Assembly (NCBI RefSeq): GCF_020166335.1
Contig: NZ_JAIUJR010000003.1
Location: forward strand, 62,001 to 126,000
DNA length: 64,000 bases
DNA from: Winogradskyella alexanderae
GTDB taxonomy: Bacteria; Bacteroidota; Bacteroidia; Flavobacteriales; Flavobacteriaceae
Reading direction: 5' to 3'
The first letter of the stretch is position 1. Each line of letters begins with the position of its first letter. Position numbers and translations under genes: made by a program. The notes under the pieces are model-generated. The model was not told where the DNA came from. It worked only from the letters and a program-made list of their open reading frames with translations, and ran no database searches. Positions 25,565 to 35,400 of this stretch are shown piece after piece.

Positions 25565-27757
25565 TTAGTTTTGAGCTGTTTTACTTACATCCTTAACCTT
25601 TATATCGGTACCTAGTCGTTGCAGATACGCAATCAATGCAACTATTTCTCTATTGCGCATTTCTACAAAATCAGCTCCAGCTGAAGCTTTGTCTGCTTCA
25701 TAAGCTTTAACAAAATCAGGATCTGCATATAGATTCTTTTCAATCTGGGTTCCTTGCTCTAGCATTGCTTGTTGTGCACTCGCAATGTCTTCTTCAGTGT
25801 AAGGAACTCCAAGACTTACCATAGTCTCCATTTTCTTTTCGGTCATAGATTTATCCAATTCATTTTTAATTAGCCATTGGTATGCTGGCATTATAGATCC
25901 ACTCGATGTACTTTGTGGATCGTACATATGGTTAAAGTGCCAGTTATCTGAATACTTACCACCGACTCTGTGTAAATCTGGTCCAGTACGTTTACTTCCC
26001 CATAAGAATGGATGATCGTAAACATATTCTCCAGCTTTAGAGTATTCACCACCATAACGCTCAACTTCACTTCTAAATGGTCTTACCATTTGTGAATGAC
26101 ATCCAACACAACCTTCTCTAATGTAAAGGTCTCGACCTTCTAATTCTAGCGGTGTATATGGTTTAACACTGCTGATTGTTGGAATATTAGATTTTACTAC
26201 TAAGGTTGGGACAATCTGAACGATTCCACCAATCAATATGGCTACAGTAGCATATATTGTTAATAATACTGGTTTACGCTCTAACCAAGTGTGCCATCCT
26301 TCACCAGCAACACGACCTTTAGCCACGCGCTTAAGTGCAGGTGCTTCAGCCAATTCATCTGTTACCTTATTTCCTGATCTAGCAACAGTTACAATAACGT
26401 TGTAAACCAAGATTAACATACCCGTAATGTACAAAGTACCTCCAATGGCCCTCATCCAGTACATAGGGATAATTTCTGTAACGGTTTCTAAAAAGTTACC
26501 ATAAACCAATGTGCCGTCTGGATTGAATTGTTTCCACATACTAGCTTGTGTAAATCCAGCAACGTACATTGGTAAGGCATATAGGATTATACCTAATGTT
26601 CCTACCCAGAAATGTAAGTTTGCCAGACCAACTGAATGCAGTTTTGTTTTAAACAGTCGCGGTATTAACCAATAGATCATACCAAAGGCTAAGAAACCGT
26701 TCCATGCTAATGCACCAACATGCACGTGAGCAATAATCCAATCTGTAAAGTGTGCAATTGCATTTACGTTTTTCAGCGAAAGCATTGGGCCTTCAAATGT
26801 TGCCATACCGTATCCTGTAATAGCAACAACCATGAACTTTAGTACTGGATCTGTACGTACTTTATCCCAGGCACCACGTAAGGTTAATAGACCGTTTATC
26901 ATACCACCCCAAGATGGTGCAATAAGCATAACCGAAAATGCAACACCTAAATGCTGTGCCCATTCTGGTAGCGCTGTATAAAGTAAATGGTGAGGGCCAG
27001 CCCAGATATAGATAAAAATTAAAGACCAGAAGTGTACAATTGATAGTCTGTAAGAGTACACAGGTCTGTTAGCCGCTTTAGGAACAAAGTAATACATCAG
27101 TCCTAAAAAAGGTGTTGTAAGGAAAAATGCTACTGCATTATGCCCATACCACCATTGCACCAAGGCATCTTGAACACCAGCATATACTGAATAGCTTTTA
27201 AGGCCACTTACAGGTAATTCTAAACTATTAAAAATATGAAGAACAGCAACTGTAACAAATGTAGCGATGTAGAACCATATCGCAACGTATAAGTGCCGTT
27301 GTCGACGTTTAAGAATAGTTCCAATCATGTTAACTCCAAAGGCAACCCAAATGAGGGCAATGGCGATATCGAATGGCCATTCTAATTCGGCATATTCTTT
27401 GGATGTTGTAAAGCCTAGTGGTAATGTTAATGCGGCACCTACAATGATCAACTGCCAGCCCCAAAAGTTAATGTTACTTAACAAGTCACTAAACATTCTT
27501 GCTTTAAGTAAACGCTGCAGAGAGTAATAAACACCTGCAAAAATAGCGTTACCTACAAAGGCAAAAATAACAGCATTGGTGTGTAAAGGTCTTAAACGAC
27601 CAAAGCTTAACCAAGATATACCATCGGTTACATTTGGGAATAAAAACATGTAAGCCAAAAGCAAACCTACCAACATCCCAACTACTCCCCAAAGTATCGT
27701 GGCGTAAAGGAATTTTTTAACGATTTTATTATCGTAGTAAAATTGTTGCATTTCCAT
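25565..27757 (-). CDS. ccoNO: cbb3 oxidase CcoN-CcoO fusion, catalytic plus monohaem subunit
   Basis: 730 residues. The CcoN part (1 to about 460) has about 12 helices with the expected ligands: His59 ([10 protein letters not shown]), CuB ligands His206 (YGHNAVAFF) and His256-His257 (AGPHHLLY), and haem ligands His344/His346 ([13 protein letters not shown]). The CcoO part follows a short linker and one helix (about 497-520) and has Cys550-x2-Cys553-His554 ([15 protein letters not shown]) and a later [11 protein letters not shown]et ligand. It reduces oxygen to water at high affinity. The N-O fusion is typical of Bacteroidetes. Confidence 0.96.
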   Translation of the reverse strand: MEMQQFYYDNKIVKKFLYATILWGVVGMLVGLLLAYMFLFPNVTDGISWLSFGRLRPLHTNAVIFAFVGNAIFAGVYYSLQRLLKARMFSDLLSNINFWGWQLIIVGAALTLPLGFTTSKEYAELEWPFDIAIALIWVAFGVNMIGTILKRRQRHLYVAIWFYIATFVTVAVLHIFNSLELPVSGLKSYSVYAGVQDALVQWWYGHNAVAFFLTTPFLGLMYYFVPKAANRPVYSYRLSIVHFWSLIFIYIWAGPHHLLYTALPEWAQHLGVAFSVMLIAPSWGGMINGLLTLRGAWDKVRTDPVLKFMVVAITGYGMATFEGPMLSLKNVNAIAHFTDWIIAHVHVGALAWNGFLAFGMIYWLIPRLFKTKLHSVGLANLHFWVGTLGIILYALPMYVAGFTQASMWKQFNPDGTLVYGNFLETVTEIIPMYWMRAIGGTLYITGMLILVYNVIVTVARSGNKVTDELAEAPALKRVAKGRVAGEGWHTWLERKPVLLTIYATVAILIGGIVQIVPTLVVKSNIPTISSVKPYTPLELEGRDLYIREGCVGCHSQMVRPFRSEVERYGGEYSKAGEYVYDHPFLWGSKRTGPDLHRVGGKYSDNWHFNHMYDPQSTSSGSIMPAYQWLIKNELDKSMTEKKMETMVSLGVPYTEEDIASAQQAMLEQGTQIEKNLYADPDFVKAYEADKASAGADFVEMRNREIVALIAYLQRLGTDIKVKDVSKTAQN

Positions 27758-27770
27758 ATTAATAATCTAA

Positions 27771-27956
27771 TTAGTCAGTTTTTGAATTTATTGATTCGTT
27801 TGATGTTTCTTTTACGAGTTCGTCTTCAAACAGCATACGTACGGAAGGGGTATAACTATCGTCATACTGGCCTGATTTAACAGCCAATAAAAACACGACA
27901 AAGAAGGCAATGCCAACAATGACGCTAACAGTTAAAACAATATATATAACACTCAT
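27771..27956 (-). CDS. ccoS: cbb3 oxidase maturation protein CcoS
   Basis: 61 residues. N-terminal MSVIYIVLTVSVIVGIAFFVVFLLAVKSGQYDD is the CcoS signature: one helix followed by a K-x-GQ-(Y/F)-DD motif. The tail is hydrophilic. CcoS is needed for insertion of redox cofactors into CcoN. It is the first gene of the cco operon and lies 13 bases before ccoNO. Confidence 0.92.
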   Translation of the reverse strand: MSVIYIVLTVSVIVGIAFFVVFLLAVKSGQYDDSYTPSVRMLFEDELVKETSNESINSKTD

Positions 27957-27973
27957 ACCTACTTGAAGTTATG

Positions 27974-28020
27974 GTTCAAAAATAATTTTGAACGAGTTTT
28001 TAAAACATGACATTTATCAT
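27974..28020 (-). promoter_or_regulatory. Fnr-type site and promoter of the cco operon
   Basis: The palindrome ATGACATTTATCAT at 28007-28020 is followed, reading the minus strand, by a perfect -7 element TATTTTTG (27977-27984); centre distance 33 bp. The -7 element is embedded in a second perfect inverted repeat, GTTCAAAA-ATAA-TTTTGAAC (27974-27993). Predicted transcription start is near 27973, about 16 bases before the ccoS ATG. Confidence 0.8.
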
Positions 28021-28030
28021 GTCTATTAAA

Positions 28031-30406
28031 TTATTTTAATTTTCTGCCTATCAAATTTGTACATATGGTTGTAAATACCACAATACTGATAGAACTCAAA
28101 GGCATTAATATTGCAGCCACAACAGGAGCTAGTTGTCCGGTTACTGCAAAGTATAAGCCAATGACATTATATATAAACGAGAGTACAAAACTCCACTTGA
28201 TAATTTTAATACCTGATTTTGAAGCGCTAATAAATTTATAGAGCGAATTTAACTTTGTTGCATCCAAAATGGCATCACAAGCAGGAGAAAATACATTTAC
28301 ATCTTCAGAAATGGCGATACCAACACTACTTTGTGCTAATGCACCCGCATCATTAAGTCCGTCGCCAATCATCAGTACTTTGGCACCTTCATTTTGGTGG
28401 TATTTTATAAACTCGAGCTTATCATCCGGTTTTTGATTGAAGATTAGCTTTGTTTTAGCGGGTAAAAGCTTTTCAAGATTTTTGCGCTCACCTTCATTAT
28501 CTCCGGATAAAATGGCCAAATCGTAATTATTTTTTAGCTGGTTAAATAGTTTTGAAATACCTTTCCGGTAGCTGTTATAAAATGTAAATTTCCCTTTATA
28601 CTTATTATTACTGCTTATGTGCACGGTTGTATTGAGTGTGGCATTATGATCCTCATTACCTACAAAACTTGCAGACCCAACCTTTAAACTGATATTATCA
28701 TAGGTGGCTTCAATTCCTTTGCCAATGTGCTCTTTATAATTATCAAGTGTCACAATGTTATTTTCTTCTAAGATTTGGTATAAGGTTCTGCTCAAAGGAT
28801 GATTGGAACCGCGTAATGAATTTTTAAGAACAAGACTTTCTGAGTCCGTTAAACTTAGACCATCATAAACTGCATTGCTAGTTTTATTGGAGGTTATTGT
28901 ACCGGTTTTGTCGAAAATAATGGTGTTGATATGTGCTAACTGTTCAATAACACTAGCATTTTTAATATAGAATTTAAGTTTTCCAAAAATGCGTAATAAG
29001 TTGCCAAAAGTAAAAGGTGCAGATAATGCTATGGCACAAGGACAAGCAATAATTAAAACTGCGGTAAACACATTCATAGCTTTGCTAGCATCAGTGAATA
29101 GCCAGTAAGTGGTTGCAATAACCGCAATGGTTAAAATAGTGATAGTGAAGTGCTTGCTTATTTTGTTTGTAATGTTTGAGAATTGATCTTCCTTGTTTTT
29201 ACTGAATACATCATTACTCCACAATTGTGTGAGATAACTTTGTTCAACGGATTTTAGAGCTTCCAGTTCAATTACGCCAGAGGTCTGTTTGCCACCAGCA
29301 AATAGTTTGTCGCCAGATTTCTTTCTAACCGATTGCGATTCACCAGTAACAAAGCTGTAGTCAATTTTTGCATTTCCATTTATAAGAATACCATCAACAG
29401 GAATCAGCTCTTCATTTCTTATTAAAAGACGGTCCCCCTTTTTTATGTCATAGACTTGAACCGCCTCCTCACTTCCATTTCTATTGATTTTAGTTATAGC
29501 AATAGGGAAGTAGGATTTATAGTCACGTTCAAAAGATAGAAAATCATATGTTTTTTGCTGAAAAAACTTACCCACCAATAAAAAGAATACCAAACCAGAA
29601 AGACTATCGAAAAAACCAGAACCTAAATCAAAAACAATTTCTATGGTACTACGCAAGAAGAGTACGGTAATACCTAATGCAATAGGCACATCTATATTCA
29701 GAAGTTTTGCTCTAAGGCCTTTAAAAGCCGAAATAAAATAATCTTGCGCAGAATAAAACACAACAGGAACTGAAAGTGCAAACATGAGCCATCTAAACAT
29801 GTGTTTGTATTGTTCTAACCAGAACTCATTGATTTCAAAGTACTCTGGAAAAGATAAAAACATAATATTACCAAAAGCAAAACCGGCAACACCAAGTTTA
29901 TAAATAAGCGTTCTGTTAATCTGTTTTTTTCCAGCACTAAAGTCGTCTAAACTTATGTAAGGCTCGTAACCTATGGTACTTAAGAGTAAGACAACTTCTT
30001 TAAGATTCGTAGCTTCTGGATTATAAGTAACCCTAACTGTTTTTTTACCGAAGTTTACCTGAGAATCAGAGATGTCTTTGTTAAGTTTATTCAAGTTTTC
30101 GAGTATCCAGATACAAGAACTGCAATGAATATGAGGTATATAAAGTGTCACAATTTCTAATTGCTCACTTCTAAATTCGGTTAGTTTTTCAATGATGTTG
30201 TCTCGGGAAAGGAAATCGTATTTTCCTTCTATTTCTTTTGGCACTGCGCCTGGTGATTGCTGTAGATCGTAGTAACAGGTTAAATCGTTCTCATTAAAGA
30301 TCTCATAAACCGTTTTGCAACCGTTACAGCAGAATATTTTATCATCAAAAGCTATGGGATGTTGACCACAGTCATCACCGCAATGAAAACAAGATTTGTT
30401 TTCCAT
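28031..30406 (-). CDS. ccoI: Copper-transporting P1B ATPase CcoI/FixI
   Basis: 791 residues. An N-terminal Cys-rich metal-binding part (CFHCGDDCGQHP, FCCNGCKTVYEIF) precedes an HMA domain with HCSSC (Cys95/Cys98). Eight-helix P-type core: TGES (354-357), CPC (455-457), phosphorylation motif DKTGT (499-503), HP (NHPLSRTL) and GDGLNDAGAL. Exports or delivers copper for cbb3 oxidase assembly. It has its own Fnr-type promoter, divergent from fnr, and is followed by the cco operon in the same direction. Confidence 0.95.
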   Translation of the reverse strand: MENKSCFHCGDDCGQHPIAFDDKIFCCNGCKTVYEIFNENDLTCYYDLQQSPGAVPKEIEGKYDFLSRDNIIEKLTEFRSEQLEIVTLYIPHIHCSSCIWILENLNKLNKDISDSQVNFGKKTVRVTYNPEATNLKEVVLLLSTIGYEPYISLDDFSAGKKQINRTLIYKLGVAGFAFGNIMFLSFPEYFEINEFWLEQYKHMFRWLMFALSVPVVFYSAQDYFISAFKGLRAKLLNIDVPIALGITVLFLRSTIEIVFDLGSGFFDSLSGLVFFLLVGKFFQQKTYDFLSFERDYKSYFPIAITKINRNGSEEAVQVYDIKKGDRLLIRNEELIPVDGILINGNAKIDYSFVTGESQSVRKKSGDKLFAGGKQTSGVIELEALKSVEQSYLTQLWSNDVFSKNKEDQFSNITNKISKHFTITILTIAVIATTYWLFTDASKAMNVFTAVLIIACPCAIALSAPFTFGNLLRIFGKLKFYIKNASVIEQLAHINTIIFDKTGTITSNKTSNAVYDGLSLTDSESLVLKNSLRGSNHPLSRTLYQILEENNIVTLDNYKEHIGKGIEATYDNISLKVGSASFVGNEDHNATLNTTVHISSNNKYKGKFTFYNSYRKGISKLFNQLKNNYDLAILSGDNEGERKNLEKLLPAKTKLIFNQKPDDKLEFIKYHQNEGAKVLMIGDGLNDAGALAQSSVGIAISEDVNVFSPACDAILDATKLNSLYKFISASKSGIKIIKWSFVLSFIYNVIGLYFAVTGQLAPVVAAILMPLSSISIVVFTTICTNLIGRKLK

Positions 30407-30431
30407 CTTTATTTGCTCATTTTACCTGTAA

Positions 30432-30491
30432 CAAAGGTGACATTATCATCAAACTAAAAATATGATATTTGTCATGTTTGTGTTATATTTG
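30432..30491. promoter_or_regulatory. Shared Fnr-type site between ccoI and fnr
   Basis: Palindrome ATGATATTTGTCAT at 30462-30475. Toward ccoI (minus strand) a near-consensus -7 element CACCTTTG lies at 30432-30439, exactly 33 bp centre to centre. Toward fnr (plus strand) a perfect TATATTTG lies at 30484-30491, only 19 bp from the site, so a bound regulator would overlap polymerase there. Predicted outcome: activation of ccoI and autorepression of fnr. Confidence 0.7.
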
Positions 30492-30514
30492 ATACTATCA
30501 CTAAATCAATAGGT

Positions 30515-31192
30515 ATGAGTAAATGTGAATCTTGTATTGTTAAAGAATTTAATTCATTAAAAGCTTTGACAAGAGAAGAACTAATGCGAGTTTCTAACTG
30601 TAAAACGGGTAAAATCTTCAAAAAAGGTCAGGTAGTTTTTGAAGAAGGCGAAACTTTAAATGGCGTGTACTGTGTTAAAGATGGCGTCTGCAAACTGACC
30701 AAACTTAGCGAAAACGGAAAAGACCAAGTCGTAAAATTGGTTGTTAAAGGCGGTCTATTAGGAAAGCGCTCTTTGGTTACGGAGCAAAAAACAAATTTAA
30801 GTGCTATTGCGTTAAGCGATATGGAGATGTGTTTTATTCCGAAAAGCGAAATCATGGAAGATCTTCAAAAAAATCCAAAATTTACAATGGATGTTTTAAA
30901 GAAAATGGCACACGACCTTAAGGAATCAGACGAGTCTTTGGTCAATATGGCTCAAAAATCGGTTAAGCGCAGAATGGCGGAAATTCTTATGTATATCCAT
31001 GATAATTTTGGGACTGATGACGAAGATTACCTCAGTATAGTAATCTCAAGGGAAGATTATGCGAGTATTGTAGGTACAGCTACAGAATCTGCCATTCGTA
31101 TCTTGTCTCAATTTAAAAAGGAAGGAATTATCTCAACACGTGGTAAGCAAATTAGGATTGAAGATTATTCGGCCTTAAAATGGATGGAATAG
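30515..31192 (+). CDS. Crp/Fnr-family transcription regulator, Fnr-like
   Basis: 225 residues. A cyclic-nucleotide-type beta roll (about 30-125), dimer helix (126-150) and winged HTH (about 150-215) with recognition helix GTATESAIRILSQF carrying Glu191 and Arg195 in the positions that Fnr uses to read TGA. Cysteines at 4, 7, 29 and 106 resemble the Cys set holding an oxygen-sensitive 4Fe-4S cluster in Fnr (three N-terminal plus one in the roll); 53 and 59 are extra. The Fnr residue Ser212 position is Ile194 here. Lies between cco genes and lactate dehydrogenase and is the likely reader of the ATGA-N6-TCAT sites. Confidence 0.88.
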   Translation: MSKCESCIVKEFNSLKALTREELMRVSNCKTGKIFKKGQVVFEEGETLNGVYCVKDGVCKLTKLSENGKDQVVKLVVKGGLLGKRSLVTEQKTNLSAIALSDMEMCFIPKSEIMEDLQKNPKFTMDVLKKMAHDLKESDESLVNMAQKSVKRRMAEILMYIHDNFGTDDEDYLSIVISREDYASIVGTATESAIRILSQFKKEGIISTRGKQIRIEDYSALKWME

Positions 31193-31214
31193 AAGCTGAC
31201 TTTAATTTGCTTTA

Positions 31215-32372
31215 ATGTCTTATCAGAACTATCAAACCAAATATTCTAATCAATTCCCTGCCATAAAGGATCTATCAATTAAGGCAAAAAAACGTATTCC
31301 ACATGTGGCTTGGGAGTATTTAGAGTCTGGTACAGGTGATGAAGCGTTATTAGAGCACAACAGAACTGCATTTCACAGAATTCAGTTTACACCACGATTT
31401 TGTAAGGGTCATCTAGAAGCAGACATAAGTACTAAACTTTTTGGCAGAGCGTATTCCTGTCCAATTGGTATGGCTCCTGTTGGTTTAACAGGTTTGATCT
31501 GGCCAGAAGCTGAACTCATTCTTGCTAAAGCCGCAAATCGACTTCAAGTGCCCTTCAGCTTAAGTACTGTAGCAACAGAAACACCTGAACGTGTAGGTAA
31601 AATCGTTGGGGAACAAGGTTGGTTTCAGTTGTATCCACCTAAGGATTTGGATTTAACGTATGCTTTGCTGGATAGAGCAAAACAATCAGGGTTTCATACT
31701 CTTGTTATTACTGCTGATGTACCTATGGCAAGTCGAAGAGAACGAACTAGACGTGCTGGTATGCAAATGCCACCTAAAATTACAGCTCGGCTACTATGGG
31801 ATGGTATAAAACATCCTATATGGTCCTACTACACGCTTCGTAGAGGAATGCCGAGGCTTCGTATTGTTGAAGACTATGCTGAACAAACCGATTTTAAATT
31901 TGTCAGTGGTTTTGTTGGCAATAGATTAGGTGGAACGCTTGATTGGGATTACTGCAAAACTTTGAAGGATTATTGGGGTGGACCTGTGATAATAAAAGGA
32001 ATTATGCATCCGAATGATGCTAAAAAAGCTATTGAAGTCGGCCTTGACGCTATTTGGATCTCTAATCATGGTGGTCGCCAATTTAACGGAGCACCAGCTT
32101 CAATTGAAGCATTGCCAGATATTGCAAATATTGTGAATAAACGTGTCCCAATAATCTTTGATAGTGGCGTAAGGACAGGATTGGACGTAATGCGTGCCTT
32201 ATATCTAGGTGCAGATTTTGTTATGCTGGGTAGACCGTTTTTATACGGTGTTGCAGCCTTAGGGAATTATGGACCAGACCATGTGATCCATATTTTTACC
32301 GATGATCTAAAAAATAATATGATTCAACTAGGCGTAAGCAGTGTAAAGGAACTCAAGGCGTTAGATAAATAA
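31215..32372 (+). CDS. lldD: FMN-dependent alpha-hydroxy acid (L-lactate) dehydrogenase
   Basis: 385 residues, a TIM barrel of the glycolate oxidase/lactate dehydrogenase family. Visible motifs: YLESGTGDEALLEHN near the N-terminus, PIGMAPVGLTGL, VITADVPMASRRERTRRAG with the FMN-binding region, catalytic His285 in SNHGGRQFNGAP, and the phosphate loop DSGVRTGLDVMRALYLGADFVMLGRPFLYG. Oxidises L-lactate to pyruvate, passing electrons to quinone or oxygen. It starts 22 bases after the fnr stop and so shares its transcript; the symbol is by family resemblance. Confidence 0.85.
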   Translation: MSYQNYQTKYSNQFPAIKDLSIKAKKRIPHVAWEYLESGTGDEALLEHNRTAFHRIQFTPRFCKGHLEADISTKLFGRAYSCPIGMAPVGLTGLIWPEAELILAKAANRLQVPFSLSTVATETPERVGKIVGEQGWFQLYPPKDLDLTYALLDRAKQSGFHTLVITADVPMASRRERTRRAGMQMPPKITARLLWDGIKHPIWSYYTLRRGMPRLRIVEDYAEQTDFKFVSGFVGNRLGGTLDWDYCKTLKDYWGGPVIIKGIMHPNDAKKAIEVGLDAIWISNHGGRQFNGAPASIEALPDIANIVNKRVPIIFDSGVRTGLDVMRALYLGADFVMLGRPFLYGVAALGNYGPDHVIHIFTDDLKNNMIQLGVSSVKELKALDK

Positions 32373-32399
32373 TATATTTTAAGTTTTGCAATATAAAAA

Positions 32400-32440
32400 C
32401 TGTCCAAATTATTGTTTCAATTTATTTGGACAGCTTTTTT
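32400..32440 (+). terminator. Terminator after the lactate dehydrogenase gene
   Basis: Perfect 10-bp stem CTGTCCAAAT (32400-32409) / ATTTGGACAG (32424-32433) with a 14-base loop, followed by C and six T. It ends the fnr-lldD transcript 27 bases past the stop. Confidence 0.9.
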
Positions 32441-32457
32441 AAACTCTTAGAGATTGT

Positions 32458-35400
32458 CTAATCGATACCAAATAGTTTGGTTTCCTTAAACGGATCCATT
32501 TTTACCGATTTCATTTCTTCCTGATAGATTTTCCATTCATTATTAAAGAAATTATTTGTTTGGCCGAATAATTTATCAAGAGCCTCTTTGGCATGTTTAA
32601 TTAATGTTGTTTCCGTTGAGGTAAGACCAGTCTGACTATTATAAACATAACTCGCTGCCGTACCTAATCTCTGGAGCGGAGTAACTTCAGGGTTTCTGGT
32701 AATACCTTGACGCTTATCAACCTTACCTAAATATTTGTCAATTAAACTATCAATTACTTTAACCACGTTCTCAGATTTTTCGATATGATCTTTGAAACCA
32801 TCTTTATCGATCTTGCTCAGATCATTTTTGAACTTCTCCGCGATGTTTTTACTTTCAGTTAGTTGTTTTACGGCATCTGCTGCTGTTTGTTGCAATTGCT
32901 CAAGTTCTTTCGCAGCAGTATAGACGTCATCTATATTTTTCTTTGAAATATCCAATCTTGGGTCTGATTCAACCGTCACTGAAGTTTCTGAAGTCATATC
33001 TCCATAATAAAGAACCGCTTTATATGTTCCCGGTTTTGCAAATACTCCTCCAGGTTCAATGTTGTTATTTCTTTTTCGTCTCGATGGTCTATCAACCCCA
33101 GCCTCATCCACGTACCAAGTCCATTTATGCATACCATTTTTTTCTGGTGCTTTACGTTTTAAGGTTCTGATTAAACGGTCACCATCATACAGTTTTAAGG
33201 TTAATGAGTCCCATTTGACAACACTTTTACTGTCATGCTGAACTTGTTTCAGGATTTCATCATCTTTTTTCTTTTTTTCAGCCTTATCACTTTTAAGTTG
33301 TTCTTTTTTATTGAACAGATAAGTAAATCTTGCGCCACCACCACGATTTTCACCATGATACATGGCATCTGCGCCAAAGCGACTTCCTGTTGGTTGTTGG
33401 TAAGCTGCTTGATATGCTGTTGGTGGATCAAATAATTTAATATTCGATTGTATCACCGAGCTATTCTTTGCAATATCGCGTAACGGTCTAATATCGTCAA
33501 GTACCCAAGCAGCACGTCCAAAAGTACCAATTACCAAATCGTGTTCTCGTGGATGAATAACGAGATCCTTAACAGAAGTTGTTGGGAAACCTTCTGTCCA
33601 TTTTGTCCAACGCTCACCAGCATTAATAGAAATGTAAAGGCCATCATCAGTTCCTAAGAACAAGAGGTTTGGTTCTTCTAAATCTTCTACAATAGCTAAT
33701 GTGTAGCTCTGTACATCATCTCCATCTACGATGCGTTCCCACGTTTTACCGTAATTTTTTGTTCTGTAAGCATAAGGTGTGTAATTGAAACGTCTATAAT
33801 CATTAGCAACTAATAGGGCTTCACCTTTATTTTTGTTCGATGCTTTTATTTGTGCAATCCAGCTACCCGCTGGTAGCCCTTTTATGTTTTTTGACACATC
33901 TGTCCAACTTTTGCCTCCATCAGTTGTGTAGTGAACTCGTCCATCATCACTACCTACCCAAAGCAGATCTTTTTCTAATGATGAAGGTTCAATTACCAAA
34001 ATAGAACAGTGGTTTTCTGCTCCTGTAGCATCCATGGTTAATCCACCACTTTCTGATTGTTTTTGTTTTTCAGGATCGTTAGTGGTAAGATCTGGTGAAA
34101 TAATAGTCCAAGTTTCACCTTTGTCGGTTGACTTATGCACAAATTGACTACCGAAATATATTGTACTATTATCAAATGGATCAATATTAATTGCAGAATT
34201 CCAATTGAAGCGTAATTGAACATCTGGATCTGGATGTGTTGGTCTTACCGAATAATTATTACCTGTTTGCCAGTCGTAACGACTAACAAAGCCTTGCTGA
34301 CTCATAGACCAACCATATCTAGAATCATCGCGGTCTGGCACTACATCAAAGCCGTCACCAAAACTAATTTCTTGCCAATAACTATTTCTGATACCCTGAG
34401 CACGCCATACATAGGCAGGTCCTCTCCACGAGCCATTATCTTGCATACCACCATAGACATTGTAAGGATATTCATTATCTACTGCAATATGATAAAATTG
34501 GGCTACAGGCAGGTTGCCAATAAAACGCCATGTCTTTCCACCATCGTGTGTGATATTCATGCCTCCATCGTTACCATCTATCATAAAACTACCATCTTCG
34601 GGGTGTATCCACCAAGCATGATGATCTGGATGTACACCATTACTCACTCCGTAGGCTGGCATAAGCTGATTAAAGTTTTTACCACCATCTTCAGAGACAT
34701 TTACGTAAGTAAAAACGGAATACACTCTGTTTTCATTTTGAGGATCAACATAGATTTCAGAATAGTAAAAGGGTCTATTTCCAATATCATTCTTGTCATT
34801 GACTTTTTGCCATTTAAAGCCACCATCAGTGCTTTTGTAGAGCGCATTTTTTTTAGATTCAATTAAGGCATACACAATATTCGGTTTCCCAGGTGCAATG
34901 GCGATACCAATTCTGCCGAGTTCTCCTTTTGGTAAGCCATCTTCATCCGTTATTTTTTTCCATGTTTTACCACCATCATGGGTCATATGTAACCCAGATC
35001 CTTTACCACCTGATTTAAAAAACCAAGGGTCGCGTTTGTGTTCCCACATGGCTACAAATAGTTTATTTGGATTTGTAGGATCCATAACCATATCAGCAAC
35101 ACCGGTTTTATTATTGGCGAACAGGATTTTATTCCACGTTTTTCCACCGTCGGTAGTTTTAAAAACACCGCGTTCTGGATGTTCGCCCCAAGGTGAACCA
35201 ATCGCACCAACATAAACAATATCGGGATTTGTTGGATCTACAATAATTCTATGAATATGACGTGTTTTTTCAAGACCCATAGCCTTCCAAGTTTTACCAC
35301 CATCGAGCGATTTATAAACACCAAAACCACCGTTGAGTGAGTTACGTGGATTGCCTTCTCCTGTACCGACCCAAATAACACTTGGATTGGATTGCTGAAT

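Noticed and set aside
34216..34866. Open frame of 216 codons on the plus strand inside the BNR propeller gene
   Set aside because: It is antisense to a long gene with clear Asp-box repeats; its translation has no domain pattern and its composition reflects the opposite strand.
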